DNA of 32,226 nucleotides from Pseudomonadota bacterium. GTDB taxonomy: Bacteria; Pseudomonadota; Alphaproteobacteria; Caulobacterales; Caulobacteraceae. Under the pieces are notes generated by a model. That model did not search any database and was not told the origin of the DNA. It saw only the letters and a program-made list of their open reading frames with translations. This document shows positions 24,549 through 32,226 of the stretch, one piece after another (position 1 is the first letter of the stretch; each line of letters opens with the position of its first letter). Position numbers and translations under genes: made by a program. Location: NCBI GenBank assembly GCA_963205005.1, contig CAUJHW010000128.1:1-32226 (forward strand), read 5' to 3'.

Positions 24549-25638
24549 AGGCCTTCCGGAACGCCTCCATGCGGCCTTCGGCGATGGCGGCGCGGAGTTC
24601 GGCCATCAGGGCCTGGAAGAAGGCGAGGTTGTGCCAGGACAACAGCACCTGGCCGAGGATTTCTTCCGACTTCACCAGATGGTGCAGATAGGCCTTTGAA
24701 TAATCGCGGCTGGCCGAGACGTTGCTTGTCGGGTCGAGCGGCGTGTCATCCTCGGCGAAGCGCGCGTTCTTCAGATTGATCGCGCCGTCCCAGGTCCACG
24801 CCTGGCCATGGCGGCCCGACCGCGTCGGCAACACGCAGTCGAACATGTCGACGCCGCGATAGACCGCCTCGACGATATCGATCGGCTTGCCCACGCCCAT
24901 GAGATAGCGCGGCCGCTCGACCGGCAGCATGGCGGGCGCAAAATCCAGCACCTCGCACATGGCCTGGTGCCCCTCGCCCACCGCCAGGCCGCCGATCGCG
25001 TAGCCGTCATAGCCGGTCTCGACGAGGCGCGACGCCGACTCTGCCCGCAGGCCGTGGTCGACCCCGCCCTGCTGGATGCCGAACAGCGCCTGGCTGTCGC
25101 GCTCGCCGAACGCCGCCTTGGAGCGCTCGCCCCAGCGGGCCGAGCGACGCATGGCCTCAGCCGCCCGTTCCGGCGTGGCTGGCAGGGCGACCAGTTCGTC
25201 CAGCTGCATGACGATGTCCGAGCCCAGCAGATCGGCCTGGATCTCGATGGACCGCTCGGGTGATAGCCTGTGGCGGCTGCCGTCAAGGTGGCTCTGGAAG
25301 GTGACGGCCTCCTCAGTGACCTTGGCGATCTTCGACAGTGACATCACCTGGAAGCCACCGGAGTCCGTCAGGATCGGCTTCTCCCAGCGCATGAACCGGT
25401 GGAGCCCGCCCAGCCGTTTCACGCGCTCCGCCGTGGGCCGCAGCATGAGGTGGTAGGTGTTGCCCAGCAGGATGTCGGCGCCGGTCGCCGCCACCTGTTC
25501 CACCGTCAGCGCCTTCACCGTCCCGGCAGTGCCCACAGGCATGAACGCCGGCGTGCGGATATCGCCGCGTGGCGTCGCAAGGACGCCAGTGCGGGCGCGG
25601 CCATCGGTCGCCGCCAGGGTGAACGGAAACGCGCCCAT
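24511..25638 (-). CDS. tgt: Queuine tRNA-ribosyltransferase
   Basis: The 375-residue enzyme swaps guanine for preQ1 at position 34 of Asp, Asn, His and Tyr tRNAs. Catalytic Asp92 (LTDSGGFQ) and nucleophile Asp267 ([15 protein letters not shown]) are present, with the GGLAVGEG substrate loop. The three zinc cysteines of the family are replaced: by alignment to the conserved RxYS(K/R)AYLHH and SWHN blocks, the positions are Ser305, Val307 and Ser310, while the fourth ligand His336 remains. The start overlaps the queA stop (TGATG), so the two queuosine genes are coupled. Confidence 0.97.
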   Translation of the reverse strand: MGAFPFTLAATDGRARTGVLATPRGDIRTPAFMPVGTAGTVKALTVEQVAATGADILLGNTYHLMLRPTAERVKRLGGLHRFMRWEKPILTDSGGFQVMSLSKIAKVTEEAVTFQSHLDGSRHRLSPERSIEIQADLLGSDIVMQLDELVALPATPERAAEAMRRSARWGERSKAAFGERDSQALFGIQQGGVDHGLRAESASRLVETGYDGYAIGGLAVGEGHQAMCEVLDFAPAMLPVERPRYLMGVGKPIDIVEAVYRGVDMFDCVLPTRSGRHGQAWTWDGAINLKNARFAEDDTPLDPTSNVSASRDYSKAYLHHLVKSEEILGQVLLSWHNLAFFQALMAELRAAIAEGRMEAFRKAFSARQAASGTSA

Positions 25639-26714
25639 CAGGCAGCTCTCCAGAGCAGGCTGGAGTCGCCATACGAGTAGAACCGGTAGCCGGTCTCGAT
25701 GGCGTGGGCATAGGCCTGGCGCATAGTCTCCACGCCGGCGAAAGCGGAGACCAGCATGAACAGGGTCGACTTGGGCAGGTGGAAGTTTGTCATCAGTCCA
25801 TCGGCAGCGCGGAACCGGTAACCCGGCGTGATGAAGATTGCGGTCTCGGCGCGGAAGGGGCGCACCGTCCCGTCCGGGTCAGCTGCGCTCTCAAGCAGCC
25901 GCAGGGAGGTGGTGCCGACACAGACGATACGCCCGCCCCTCGCCCGGACAGTATTCAGCCGCGACGCGGTGTCCGGGTCGATCTCCCCCCACTCGGCATG
26001 CATCCGGTGATCGGACAGGTCGTCGGTCTTCACCGGCAGGAAGGTGCCCGCGCCCACATGCAGGGTCACCCGCTCGACGCCGACGCCCATGGCGGCAAGG
26101 CGATCCAGCAGTCCGGGCGTGAAGTGAAGGCCCGCTGTCGGGGCGGCGACCGAGCCGTCTTCCGCGGCGTAGACCGTCTGGTAATCGGCGCGATCCTGGG
26201 CGTCCTCGGTGCGCTTGGCCGCGATATAGGGCGGCAGGGGCATCATTCCGCGATCGGCGATGGCCGCCATCAGATCAGGGCCGGCCAGGTCGAAGGCCAG
26301 TGTGATCTCGCCGCCCTCCCCCTTCTCGCGGACCGTGGCGTCGAGGCCGCCGAGCAGGCAAGCGCGGTCACCGGTCTCGCCAAAGGCGATGCGATCACCC
26401 GGGGCCAGCTTCTTTCCCGGTCGCATGAAGGCGGTCCAGACGTTCGCGGCCAGCTGGCGATGCAGGGTCGCCTCCACAGCCACCCGGCTGTCCCCACGGG
26501 CCCTCACGCCCTTCAGCCGCGCCGGGATCACGCGGGTGTCGTTCACCACCAGCACGTCGCCGGCGCGCAATTGGTCCGGCAGGTCGCTGACCCGCAGATC
26601 CGCCAGCGGTTCGCCCGGCCGAACGAGCAACAGGCGCGCGGAATCCCGCGGGATCGACGGCCGCAGCGCGATGCTGGCCTCAGGCAGGTGGAAATCGAAG
26701 TCGGCAAGCTTCAT
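25638..26714 (-). CDS. queA: S-adenosylmethionine:tRNA ribosyltransferase-isomerase
   Basis: About 358 residues from ATG 26714, which gives the usual N-terminus [12 protein letters not shown]; an upstream GTG (26735) only adds seven unlikely residues. It transfers and rearranges the ribosyl part of SAM onto preQ1-tRNA to give epoxyqueuosine. Family blocks are all present: [46 protein letters not shown] and [16 protein letters not shown]. It is upstream of and coupled to tgt, and divergent from the next gene across a 53-base gap. Confidence 0.97.
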   Translation of the reverse strand: MKLADFDFHLPEASIALRPSIPRDSARLLLVRPGEPLADLRVSDLPDQLRAGDVLVVNDTRVIPARLKGVRARGDSRVAVEATLHRQLAANVWTAFMRPGKKLAPGDRIAFGETGDRACLLGGLDATVREKGEGGEITLAFDLAGPDLMAAIADRGMMPLPPYIAAKRTEDAQDRADYQTVYAAEDGSVAAPTAGLHFTPGLLDRLAAMGVGVERVTLHVGAGTFLPVKTDDLSDHRMHAEWGEIDPDTASRLNTVRARGGRIVCVGTTSLRLLESAADPDGTVRPFRAETAIFITPGYRFRAADGLMTNFHLPKSTLFMLVSAFAGVETMRQAYAHAIETGYRFYSYGDSSLLWRAA

Positions 26715-26767
26715 GAAGGGTGAGGTGAAGCACACGCGGGGCCATCCGCGTCAAGCTCGGGGGCGGG

Positions 26768-27709
26768 ATGCGGGTCCGGAAGGCGTTCGGCGCGACAGTC
26801 CTGCTGGTCCTTGGGACCCTGGCCGCGACGGGCGCGGTGCTCGGCAATGGCGGGCGGTTCAGCCCAGCGCTGGATCTGTTTGCGCACTTCGCCCCGCTCT
26901 ACGCCGTCGCCGGCGCTCTGGCGGCCGTCCATGCCGGTGTCTTCCAGGCCCCATTCCGGCGAACGACGATTGTTGCGGGATTCATTAGCCTTGTGGCCAG
27001 CGCCATGCTGATTGTCCCGGAGTGGACGCGGGGAACCGGCCCTGAAACGCCAGCGACGCCGCCCGGGACGATCAAGGTCATCCAGTTCAACGCACTGCGG
27101 ACCAACGGCGACATCCGCCGGGTAGCGGACTGGCTGATCGCCCAGAACGCCGACATCATCACAGTGACAGAGGCGCGCCATGATCTGCGGGACCGGCTGC
27201 GCAGGGCCGGGTGGAAGACCGCCGGGTCAAAGGGCTCGCTGATGATCTTCACGCGGACGCGCTACCAGCGCATGGACCGGCCAGAGCTGAGGCGCGGCTC
27301 GCAACTGACGTTCGTCAACGCGACCTATGAGCTTGGAGGTCTGCCGCTGGAGGTGGTCACCACGCATTTCGACTGGCCCACGCGTCGCAATTTCCCCGGG
27401 CAGCCGCGCGACCTGGCCTACGTCGCCTCGGTCCGTCCCAGGGCGCGTATGATCCTGACGGGGGATTTCAACGCCACGCCCTGGTCGGCCGAACTGCGCA
27501 GGCTCGACCATTCGCTCGGACTGACGCGCCGCGACCGGGGGGTTGCGACGTTTCCGGCGCAGGTGTTCGGACGCCCCTGGCCCTTGCCCTTCCTGCCGAT
27601 CGATCACGTCTACGCAGGCCCGGGCTGGGCGACGGTGAGCGTGCGGCGCGGGCCCTGGCTGGGCTCGGACCACTATCCGCTGATCGTCACCCTCGCGCCG
27701 GTGCGCTAG
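26768..27709 (+). CDS. Membrane-anchored endonuclease/exonuclease/phosphatase-family protein
   Basis: The 313-residue protein has three N-terminal membrane segments (about 7-27, 35-57, 67-84), then an EEP-fold hydrolase domain (about 102-311). Metal and catalytic signatures are visible: Asn in QFNAL, Glu in VTEA, His in THFDWP, GDFNATPW, and the closing GSDHYPL. Layout resembles YafD-like membrane EEP proteins. The substrate, a phosphodiester in nucleic acid or lipid, cannot be told. It is divergent from queA. Its stop TAG shares the palindromic CTAG (27706-27709) with the stop of the convergent cyclophilin gene. Confidence 0.85.
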   Translation: MRVRKAFGATVLLVLGTLAATGAVLGNGGRFSPALDLFAHFAPLYAVAGALAAVHAGVFQAPFRRTTIVAGFISLVASAMLIVPEWTRGTGPETPATPPGTIKVIQFNALRTNGDIRRVADWLIAQNADIITVTEARHDLRDRLRRAGWKTAGSKGSLMIFTRTRYQRMDRPELRRGSQLTFVNATYELGGLPLEVVTTHFDWPTRRNFPGQPRDLAYVASVRPRARMILTGDFNATPWSAELRRLDHSLGLTRRDRGVATFPAQVFGRPWPLPFLPIDHVYAGPGWATVSVRRGPWLGSDHYPLIVTLAPVR

Positions 27710-28167
27710 GCGTCGGCGGCGATCTTGGCCGAGACGATCTTGCCGGGGCTGCGCGGCGGCTCGCCCTTGGGCAGGGCGTCGACGTTGTCCATACCGTCGG
27801 TCACTTCACCCCAGACGGTGTACTGGCCGTCCAGGAAGCGGGCGTCGTCGAAGCAGATGAAGAACTGGCTGTTGGCCGAGTTCGGGTTGGCCGTACGGGC
27901 CATCGAGCAGGCGCCGCGGACGTGCGGCTCGCGCGAGAATTCCGCCGGCAGGTCAGGCTTCTTCGAGCCGCCCGAGCCGGTGCCGGTCGGGTCGCCACCC
28001 TGGGCCATGAAGCCCGGGATCACGCGGTGAAACACCACGCCGTCATAGAAACCCTCGCGGGCCAGTTCCTTGATGCGCTCCACATGCTTGGGCGCCAGGT
28101 CCGGGCGAAGCTTGATCGTCACCGGGCCAGCTTCGAGCTCCAGGATCAGGGTATTTTCGGCGTCCAT
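27706..28167 (-). CDS. ppiB: Cytoplasmic cyclophilin-type peptidyl-prolyl isomerase
   Basis: About 153 residues from ATG 28167, without a signal peptide. It catalyses cis-trans isomerisation of Xaa-Pro bonds. The cyclophilin core is plain: VVFHRVIPGFMAQGGDPTGTG (catalytic Arg in FHRVI), ACSMARTANPNSANSQFFI and LDGQYTVWGEV. The start overlaps the stop of the upstream cyclophilin gene by one base (TAATG), making a tandem pair. A longer in-frame start (28257) lies inside that upstream gene and is not credible. Confidence 0.94.
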   Translation of the reverse strand: MDAENTLILELEAGPVTIKLRPDLAPKHVERIKELAREGFYDGVVFHRVIPGFMAQGGDPTGTGSGGSKKPDLPAEFSREPHVRGACSMARTANPNSANSQFFICFDDARFLDGQYTVWGEVTDGMDNVDALPKGEPPRSPGKIVSAKIAADA

Positions 28168-29039
28168 TACTTCACCTCGACAGGAATGTTGACATCGCAC
28201 GCCGTGAATTCGGCGCCCTTGGCGGCCTGGGCCCGGGCGATCTCCGCCTTGAACCACTTGCCCGCCGGATCGATCACGCGGACCTTCGGCCGCTCCTTCT
28301 CAGGAATATCGCTGAGCAGACGAACCCGTTCCATCCGGTCCTGCGGATCGGGAACCGGCTCGCCCACCTTGATGGCGGTCACTACCTCCTGGCCGGCGAT
28401 CACCCGGCCCCAGGCGGTATACTTGCGCTCCAGCTTGGGGAACGCGGCCCGCATCAGGAAGAACTGGCTGTTGGCGGAATTCTCATCCTCACCGCGGGCC
28501 GCACCCGCGACCCCCGGGCAGTAGAGGCCGTACCCTGCGATCTTCCCGTCCCGAGTCATCGGCGCAAGCATCATCGACTGGGTCGCCACCGGTAGCGACT
28601 TGATAAAGCCGATCTCGGCCACGCTCTGGTCGACAGCCAGCACGAACGGCGTTTCCGGCCCCCGACGGAACAGGAACTCCGCCTTGACGTCGGGTTTGGT
28701 CGAGCCGCCGGTGCCACGGTTCTCCGGGTCGCCGGTCTGGTCCATGAAGTCTTCGATGACCCGGAAGAAGGTCTGGCCATCGAAGAAGTGTTCCAGCGCC
28801 AGCTCGCGCATGCGGTCGGTGTAGAGCGGGGCCGCCTCCGGAACCATCTCGACGATGATCCGGCCCTTGTTGGTGTCGATCACCAGCACGTCCTCTGCCC
28901 TGGGCGTGCGCCAGTCGGCCGCGGTGGGCTTTGCCGGCGCGGCCGGGGCGGCCGGCTTCGGCGCGACAGGCTTCGGCGCCGCCACGGCGGCGGTCGACAG
29001 CGCCGCCAGCGCGGCGATCAGGACGGGGGTTTTTCTCAT
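28167..29039 (-). CDS. Exported cyclophilin-type peptidyl-prolyl isomerase
   Basis: About 290 residues from ATG 29039 (GAGAGG about 5 bases upstream). A signal peptide (MRKTPVLIAALAALSTAAVAA) leads into an Ala/Pro/Lys linker and a cyclophilin domain (about 48-225) with FFRVIEDFMDQTGDP and ENSANSQFFLMRAAFP. A C-terminal extension of about 65 residues follows. It is the periplasmic counterpart of the overlapping downstream gene and lies 40 bases after coaD in the same direction. The GFMxQGGDP motif of most cyclophilins is changed to DFMDQTGDP here. Confidence 0.93.
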   Translation of the reverse strand: MRKTPVLIAALAALSTAAVAAPKPVAPKPAAPAAPAKPTAADWRTPRAEDVLVIDTNKGRIIVEMVPEAAPLYTDRMRELALEHFFDGQTFFRVIEDFMDQTGDPENRGTGGSTKPDVKAEFLFRRGPETPFVLAVDQSVAEIGFIKSLPVATQSMMLAPMTRDGKIAGYGLYCPGVAGAARGEDENSANSQFFLMRAAFPKLERKYTAWGRVIAGQEVVTAIKVGEPVPDPQDRMERVRLLSDIPEKERPKVRVIDPAGKWFKAEIARAQAAKGAEFTACDVNIPVEVK

Positions 29040-29079
29040 CGGCGCCTCTCGTAGCGGGCGAAGGACGCCAGCGCCAGCC

Positions 29080-29574
29080 TCAGGCGCGGCCGACCTTGGC
29101 CAGCAGTCGCGCCTTGACCGACGGGCTGACGAACTTCTCCACCTCGCCACCGAGCTGGGCGATTTCCTTCACCAGCTTCGAGGCAATCGCCAGGTGGCGG
29201 GGATCGGCCATGAAGAACACCGTCTCGATCTCGCGATCGAGCTGCTGGTTCATGGCGGTCATCTGGAACTCGAACTCGAAGTCGGCCACAGCGCGAAGGC
29301 CTCGCACGATCACGGTCGCCTCGATGCTGCGTGCGAAGTGCATCGTCAGGCCCTCATAGGGCTGGACGACGATCTGGGCGTTCTTGCGCCAGGGCTCGAC
29401 CGCCTCCTCGACGATGGCCACCCGCTCTTCCAGGCTGAACAGCGGACCCTTGCCGGCGTTGATCGCGACGCCGATCACCAGCTTGTCCACGAGCTTTACG
29501 GCGCGACCGATGACATCGGTATGGCCGTTGTGGATCGGGTCGAACGTGCCCGGATAGAAGCCGACGCGAGTCAT
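29080..29574 (-). CDS. coaD: Phosphopantetheine adenylyltransferase
   Basis: About 164 residues from ATG 29574 (MTRVGFYPGTFDP), the family's normal N-terminus; seven extra residues upstream are possible but untypical. It adenylates 4'-phosphopantetheine in coenzyme A synthesis. The nucleotidyl-transferase motif HNGH follows PGTFDPI. VRGLRAVADFEFEFQM and the ASKLVKEIAQLGG segment are in the expected places. It heads the coaD-ppi-ppi run. Confidence 0.97.
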   Translation of the reverse strand: MTRVGFYPGTFDPIHNGHTDVIGRAVKLVDKLVIGVAINAGKGPLFSLEERVAIVEEAVEPWRKNAQIVVQPYEGLTMHFARSIEATVIVRGLRAVADFEFEFQMTAMNQQLDREIETVFFMADPRHLAIASKLVKEIAQLGGEVEKFVSPSVKARLLAKVGRA

Positions 29575-29692
29575 CAGACCTGAAGCCCCCAACACACCTT
29601 GAACCGGCTTTCGCCGCCGCCGCCGGTTCTGGCAAGGAAAAACGTCGCGAGGCTGGCCGGGGGCGGCGGCTTTCCTGCCAGGATGGCATTCC

Positions 29693-29710
29693 CATCAATG
29701 TGATTTGATG
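29693..29710. promoter_or_regulatory. Candidate ArsR operator
   Basis: CATCAA (29693-29698) and TTGATG (29705-29710) form a perfect inverted repeat around 6 bases. It contains ATCAA-N6-TTGAT, the form described for operators of several ArsR-family repressors. It lies in an AT-rich patch 30 bases before the ArsR-ArsC gene. A possible -10 (TAATTA, 29711-29716) abuts it, so binding would block transcription. Confidence 0.7.
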
Positions 29711-29739
29711 TAATTAACACTAAGGCTGACAACGCTTTC

Positions 29740-30510
29740 ATGATCGACAGTCCCAGCCGTCCCGGTCCCGCCACGCCCGAACTTCTCGGCCTCGCCGGGC
29801 ATCCGTTGCGGTGGCGACTTCTGGCGGAACTCGCGCGGAGTGATCGCTCGGTGCACGAACTGACAGGGCGTGTCGGCGAGGCCCAGAATCTCGTCTCCTA
29901 TCATCTGGCCCGGTTGCGGAATGCCCGCCTGGTCTCGTCGCGGCAGAGCGCCGCCGACCGCCGGGACACATACTACGGCCTGGACCTGGCCCGCTTCGGC
30001 GCGCTGCTGGCCGCCACCGGCGAAGCGCTTCATCCCGGTCTCAGGCTCGCTCCGGTTCCCGGCGACACGGCCCTCGCCGCTCCGGCGCGGGTCCTGTTCC
30101 TCTGTACGGGCGCCAGCGCGCGCTCGCCGATGGCTGCAGCCCTCGCCCGGCTTCACTCGCGCGGCGCGGTACAGGCCAGCTGCGCGGGAAGCCACCCCAG
30201 GCCCGTCCATCCCAACGCCGTCCGGATCATGCGGGAGATCTACGGGCTGGATCTGTCCGGGCATGAGCCTGTCCACATGGGGGCCTTTGCAGGCCAGACG
30301 TTCGACGCGGTGATCACGCTCTGCGACCGGGTGCGCGAAGTGTGTCCCGAGCCTGCCGGCCGGCCTGACATGATCCACTGGAGCCTGCCCAACCCGGCGA
30401 CGGGAGAACCCGACGACATCACCTATCCGCTGTTCCAGCAGACGGCGGCCGAGCTTTCCAACCGTGTCGGCTACCTGATCGCAGGCCTGGCCGCCCGACT
30501 TTCCACGTGA
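29740..30510 (+). CDS. ArsR-type repressor fused to thioredoxin-type arsenate reductase (ArsC, LMW-PTP fold)
   Basis: The 256-residue protein has an ArsR-like winged helix at about 12-100 (LLAELARSDRSVHELTGRVGE, NLVSYHLARLRNARLV) and a low-molecular-weight phosphatase/ArsC domain at about 115-250. The P-loop is Cys122-TGASA-Arg128-Ser129. Two more cysteines, Cys195 and Cys202 (LCDRVREVCPE), have the seven-residue spacing of the redox pair in thioredoxin-linked ArsC. So it has the residues to reduce arsenate and a domain to bind DNA at the site just upstream, suggesting self-regulation. Classic ArsR arsenite cysteines in the helix-turn-helix are not evident. A VOC gene follows directly. Confidence 0.88.
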   Translation: MIDSPSRPGPATPELLGLAGHPLRWRLLAELARSDRSVHELTGRVGEAQNLVSYHLARLRNARLVSSRQSAADRRDTYYGLDLARFGALLAATGEALHPGLRLAPVPGDTALAAPARVLFLCTGASARSPMAAALARLHSRGAVQASCAGSHPRPVHPNAVRIMREIYGLDLSGHEPVHMGAFAGQTFDAVITLCDRVREVCPEPAGRPDMIHWSLPNPATGEPDDITYPLFQQTAAELSNRVGYLIAGLAARLST

Positions 30511-30527
30511 AGCTGAGGAACCCGAAA

Positions 30528-30920
30528 ATGCCTGAAGCCCAAGATCTGGTCAGCGTAAGGTACATGGTCGACGACGTGGCCGCGGCAGTCGAGTTCTACA
30601 CCCGCGCCCTCGACTTCGAGGTCCTCACCAGCTTTCCCCCGGCCTTCGCCGACGTCGCGCGCGGCGGCCTGAGGCTGCTGCTGAGCGGCCCGGCCAGTTC
30701 CGCCGGCAGGTCGATGTCCGATGGCGCCCGGCCTGGTCCCGGCGGCTGGAACCGCATCCACCTGATCGTCGATGACCTGGCCGCGGAGGTTGAGCGGCTG
30801 CGGGCGACCGGAGCGACATTCCGCAACGAGGTGGTCACCGGACCCGGCGGCTCACAGATCCTGTTGCTGGATCCGGCAGGAAACGTGATCGAACTGTTCC
30901 AGCCGGCGGCGCGTGGTTAG
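30528..30920 (+). CDS. VOC-family (glyoxalase/bleomycin-resistance-like) protein
   Basis: About 130 residues from ATG 30528, preferred for GAGGA 8 bases upstream. A GTG at 30507 overlapping the previous stop would add seven residues. Two beta-alpha-beta-beta-beta modules are seen: VRYMVDDVAAAVEFYTRALDF, and HLIVDDLAAEVERLRATGA ending in GNVIELFQP. The His and Glu of the second module could bind metal; the first module lacks a clear His. VOC genes commonly accompany ars genes, and some (ArsI) cleave carbon-arsenic bonds, but the ArsI cysteine pair is not visible. The substrate is unknown. Confidence 0.85.
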   Translation: MPEAQDLVSVRYMVDDVAAAVEFYTRALDFEVLTSFPPAFADVARGGLRLLLSGPASSAGRSMSDGARPGPGGWNRIHLIVDDLAAEVERLRATGATFRNEVVTGPGGSQILLLDPAGNVIELFQPAARG

Positions 30921-30923
30921 TCC

Positions 30924-32226
30924 CTAGCCTTCGGCCTCGGGCGGCGCGTCACCGGCGGCGTCGGGGGCGATGTCTTCGGCCTCGTCCTCGCCGGTGTCGG
31001 CAAGACGTTCGACCGAGACCACATGCTCATCGGCGCTGGTCCGGAAGATGATCACGCCCGAGGTGTTGCGTCCCACCATCCGGACCTGGCTGACCGGCGT
31101 GCGGATCAGCTGGCCCTGGTCGGTGACCAGCAGGATCTGGTCGGTGTCGTCGACAGGGAACGAGGCGGCCAGCTTGCCCCCACGCTTGGTAAGATCCTGG
31201 GCCAGAAGCCCTTGTCCGCCCCGGCCGGTCCGGCGGAACTCGTAGGCCGAGGTGCGCTTGCCGTAGCCTTCGGTAGAGACGGTAAGGATCACTTCCTCGC
31301 GGGCGCCCAGCTCAGCAAAGCGCTCGAGCGACAGGGCGGCCTCGCCGGTCGCTTCATCCTCGTCGTCCGGCGAGGCGATGTCCTCGACGTCGTCGCTCTC
31401 GCCGCTGGCGGCGCGGCGGTTGGCGTTGGACTGCTTCACATAGGCGGCCCGTTCGGCGGGCGTGGCGTCAACGGCGCGCAGGATCGCCATGGAGATGACG
31501 CTGTCGCCTTCCGCCAGCCGGATGCCGCGAACCCCGGTAGAGTCGCGGCCGGCGAACACCCGGACTTCCTCCGTGGCGAAGCGGATGCAGCGGCCAAGCG
31601 CCGTGGTCAGCAGGATGTCGTTCGCCTGCGCATTGCAGACGCCGACGCCGATGATCGAGTCGCCCTCGTCCAGCTTCATGGCGATCTTGCCGTTGCGGCG
31701 GATGTCAATGAAGTCGGAGAGCTTGTTCCGCCGCACGCCGCCCGAGCGGGTGGCGAACATCACATCGAACTGATCCCAGCTGGCCTCGTCCTCGGGCAGC
31801 GGCAGGATCGAGGTGATGGTCTCGCCAGGCTCGATGGGCAGGAGGTTGACGAAGGCCTTGCCGCGCGAAGTTGGCGTGCCGACCGGCAGACGCCAGACCT
31901 TCAGCTTGTAGGCCTTGCCGCCCGACGAGAAGAACAGCATCGGCGTGTGGGTGTTGGCCGAGAAAACGCGGGTGACGGCGTCCTCGTCCTTGGTCGCCAT
32001 GCCGGAACGGCCCTTACCGCCCCGGTGCTGGGTCCGGTATATCGACAGCGGGGTGCGCTTGACGTAGCCGCCATGGGTGACGGTAATCACCATGTCCTCG
32101 CGGGCGATCAGGTCCTCGTCCTCGACATCGGCGTCGCCGTCGATGATCTCGGTGCGACGCGGCACGGCGAAGGCGGTGCGAACCTCGACCAGCTCCTCGC
32201 GGACGATGGCCATGATCTTCTCGCGC
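30924..32226 (-). CDS. gyrA: DNA gyrase subunit A, C-terminal part (5' end outside the window)
   Basis: The frame is open to the window edge (…EKIMAIVREELVEVRTAFAVPRRTEI) and shows the end of the breakage-reunion domain and the whole C-terminal DNA-wrapping beta-pinwheel. The GyrA-box appears as QHRGGKG (His for the usual Arg). Later blades carry GRNTSGV, RGGQGLLAQ and GKRTSAYEFRRTGRGGQG. There is an acidic insert (SGESDDVEDIASPDDEDEA) between blades and an acidic tail. The active-site tyrosine lies outside the window. The stop is 3 bases from the end of the convergent VOC gene. Confidence 0.97.
   Translation of the reverse strand, partial: REKIMAIVREELVEVRTAFAVPRRTEIIDGDADVEDEDLIAREDMVITVTHGGYVKRTPLSIYRTQHRGGKGRSGMATKDEDAVTRVFSANTHTPMLFFSSGGKAYKLKVWRLPVGTPTSRGKAFVNLLPIEPGETITSILPLPEDEASWDQFDVMFATRSGGVRRNKLSDFIDIRRNGKIAMKLDEGDSIIGVGVCNAQANDILLTTALGRCIRFATEEVRVFAGRDSTGVRGIRLAEGDSVISMAILRAVDATPAERAAYVKQSNANRRAASGESDDVEDIASPDDEDEATGEAALSLERFAELGAREEVILTVSTEGYGKRTSAYEFRRTGRGGQGLLAQDLTKRGGKLAASFPVDDTDQILLVTDQGQLIRTPVSQVRMVGRNTSGVIIFRTSADEHVVSVERLADTGEDEAEDIAPDAAGDAPPEAEG

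Noticed and set aside
29705..29733. TTGATG as a -35 box for the ArsR-ArsC gene
   Set aside because: The sequence 17 bases further (gacaac) is a poor -10. TAATTA next to the operator is the better -10 candidate.

Overview
The window is high-GC DNA that is almost fully coding. Gene content and order point to an alphaproteobacterium of the Caulobacterales (Caulobacter/Phenylobacterium-like): gyrA, coaD, two cyclophilins, queA and tgt lie together near a tRNA-Lys, and start codons and ribosome binding sites are of the usual alphaproteobacterial kind. The family assignment is inference from synteny and protein style. No sequence search was run.

Region 1 (1-2803, + strand) is a tight two-gene cAMP unit: a CpdA-like calcineurin-fold phosphodiesterase, then a membrane class III nucleotide cyclase with an N-terminal CHASE2 sensor. 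The cyclase keeps both metal aspartates but has Val where the transition-state Asn normally sits. Region 2 (2804-3063) is a 260-base convergent spacer with a folded 3' structure and a 123-bp element bounded by 30-bp inverted repeats (26/30 matching).

Region 3 (3064-12332, - strand) is a four-gene operon. In transcription order it encodes a pentaheme cytochrome c, a lipoprotein with two GlcG/HbpS-like domains, an outer-membrane beta-barrel protein, and a 1324-residue exported decaheme cytochrome ending in an LVIVD-type beta-propeller. That is fifteen heme sites plus a barrel and a lipoprotein, a composition resembling a trans-outer-membrane electron conduit but with unfamiliar parts. Region 4 (12333-12525) is a short divergent promoter region with a perfect 7-bp inverted repeat.

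Region 5 (12526-22992, + strand) is a four-gene operon whose junctions are all 4-base stop/start overlaps. It encodes a TpsB transporter, a TpsA filamentous-haemagglutinin-like exoprotein, an exported TPR-CHAT caspase-like protease, and a GT4 glycosyltransferase. A small exported protein follows at 23105. Regions 3 and 5 share one promoter region and are the best candidates for an undescribed system: a secreted adhesin-like exoprotein with its own periplasmic protease and glycosyltransferase, divergent from a multiheme cytochrome/outer-membrane module.

Region 6 (23564-32226) is mostly housekeeping: a terminator, tRNA-Lys(UUU), a secreted hypothetical protein, queA-tgt (queuosine), an exonuclease/endonuclease/phosphatase-family membrane protein, two cyclophilins, coaD, and the 3' part of gyrA. 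Inserted between coaD and gyrA is a small arsenic module: an ArsR-ArsC fusion with its own operator, plus a VOC protein. The tgt product lacks all three zinc-binding cysteines. No stretch over 300 bases lacks a gene or RNA. No insertion sequence, CRISPR array or pseudogene was recognised.
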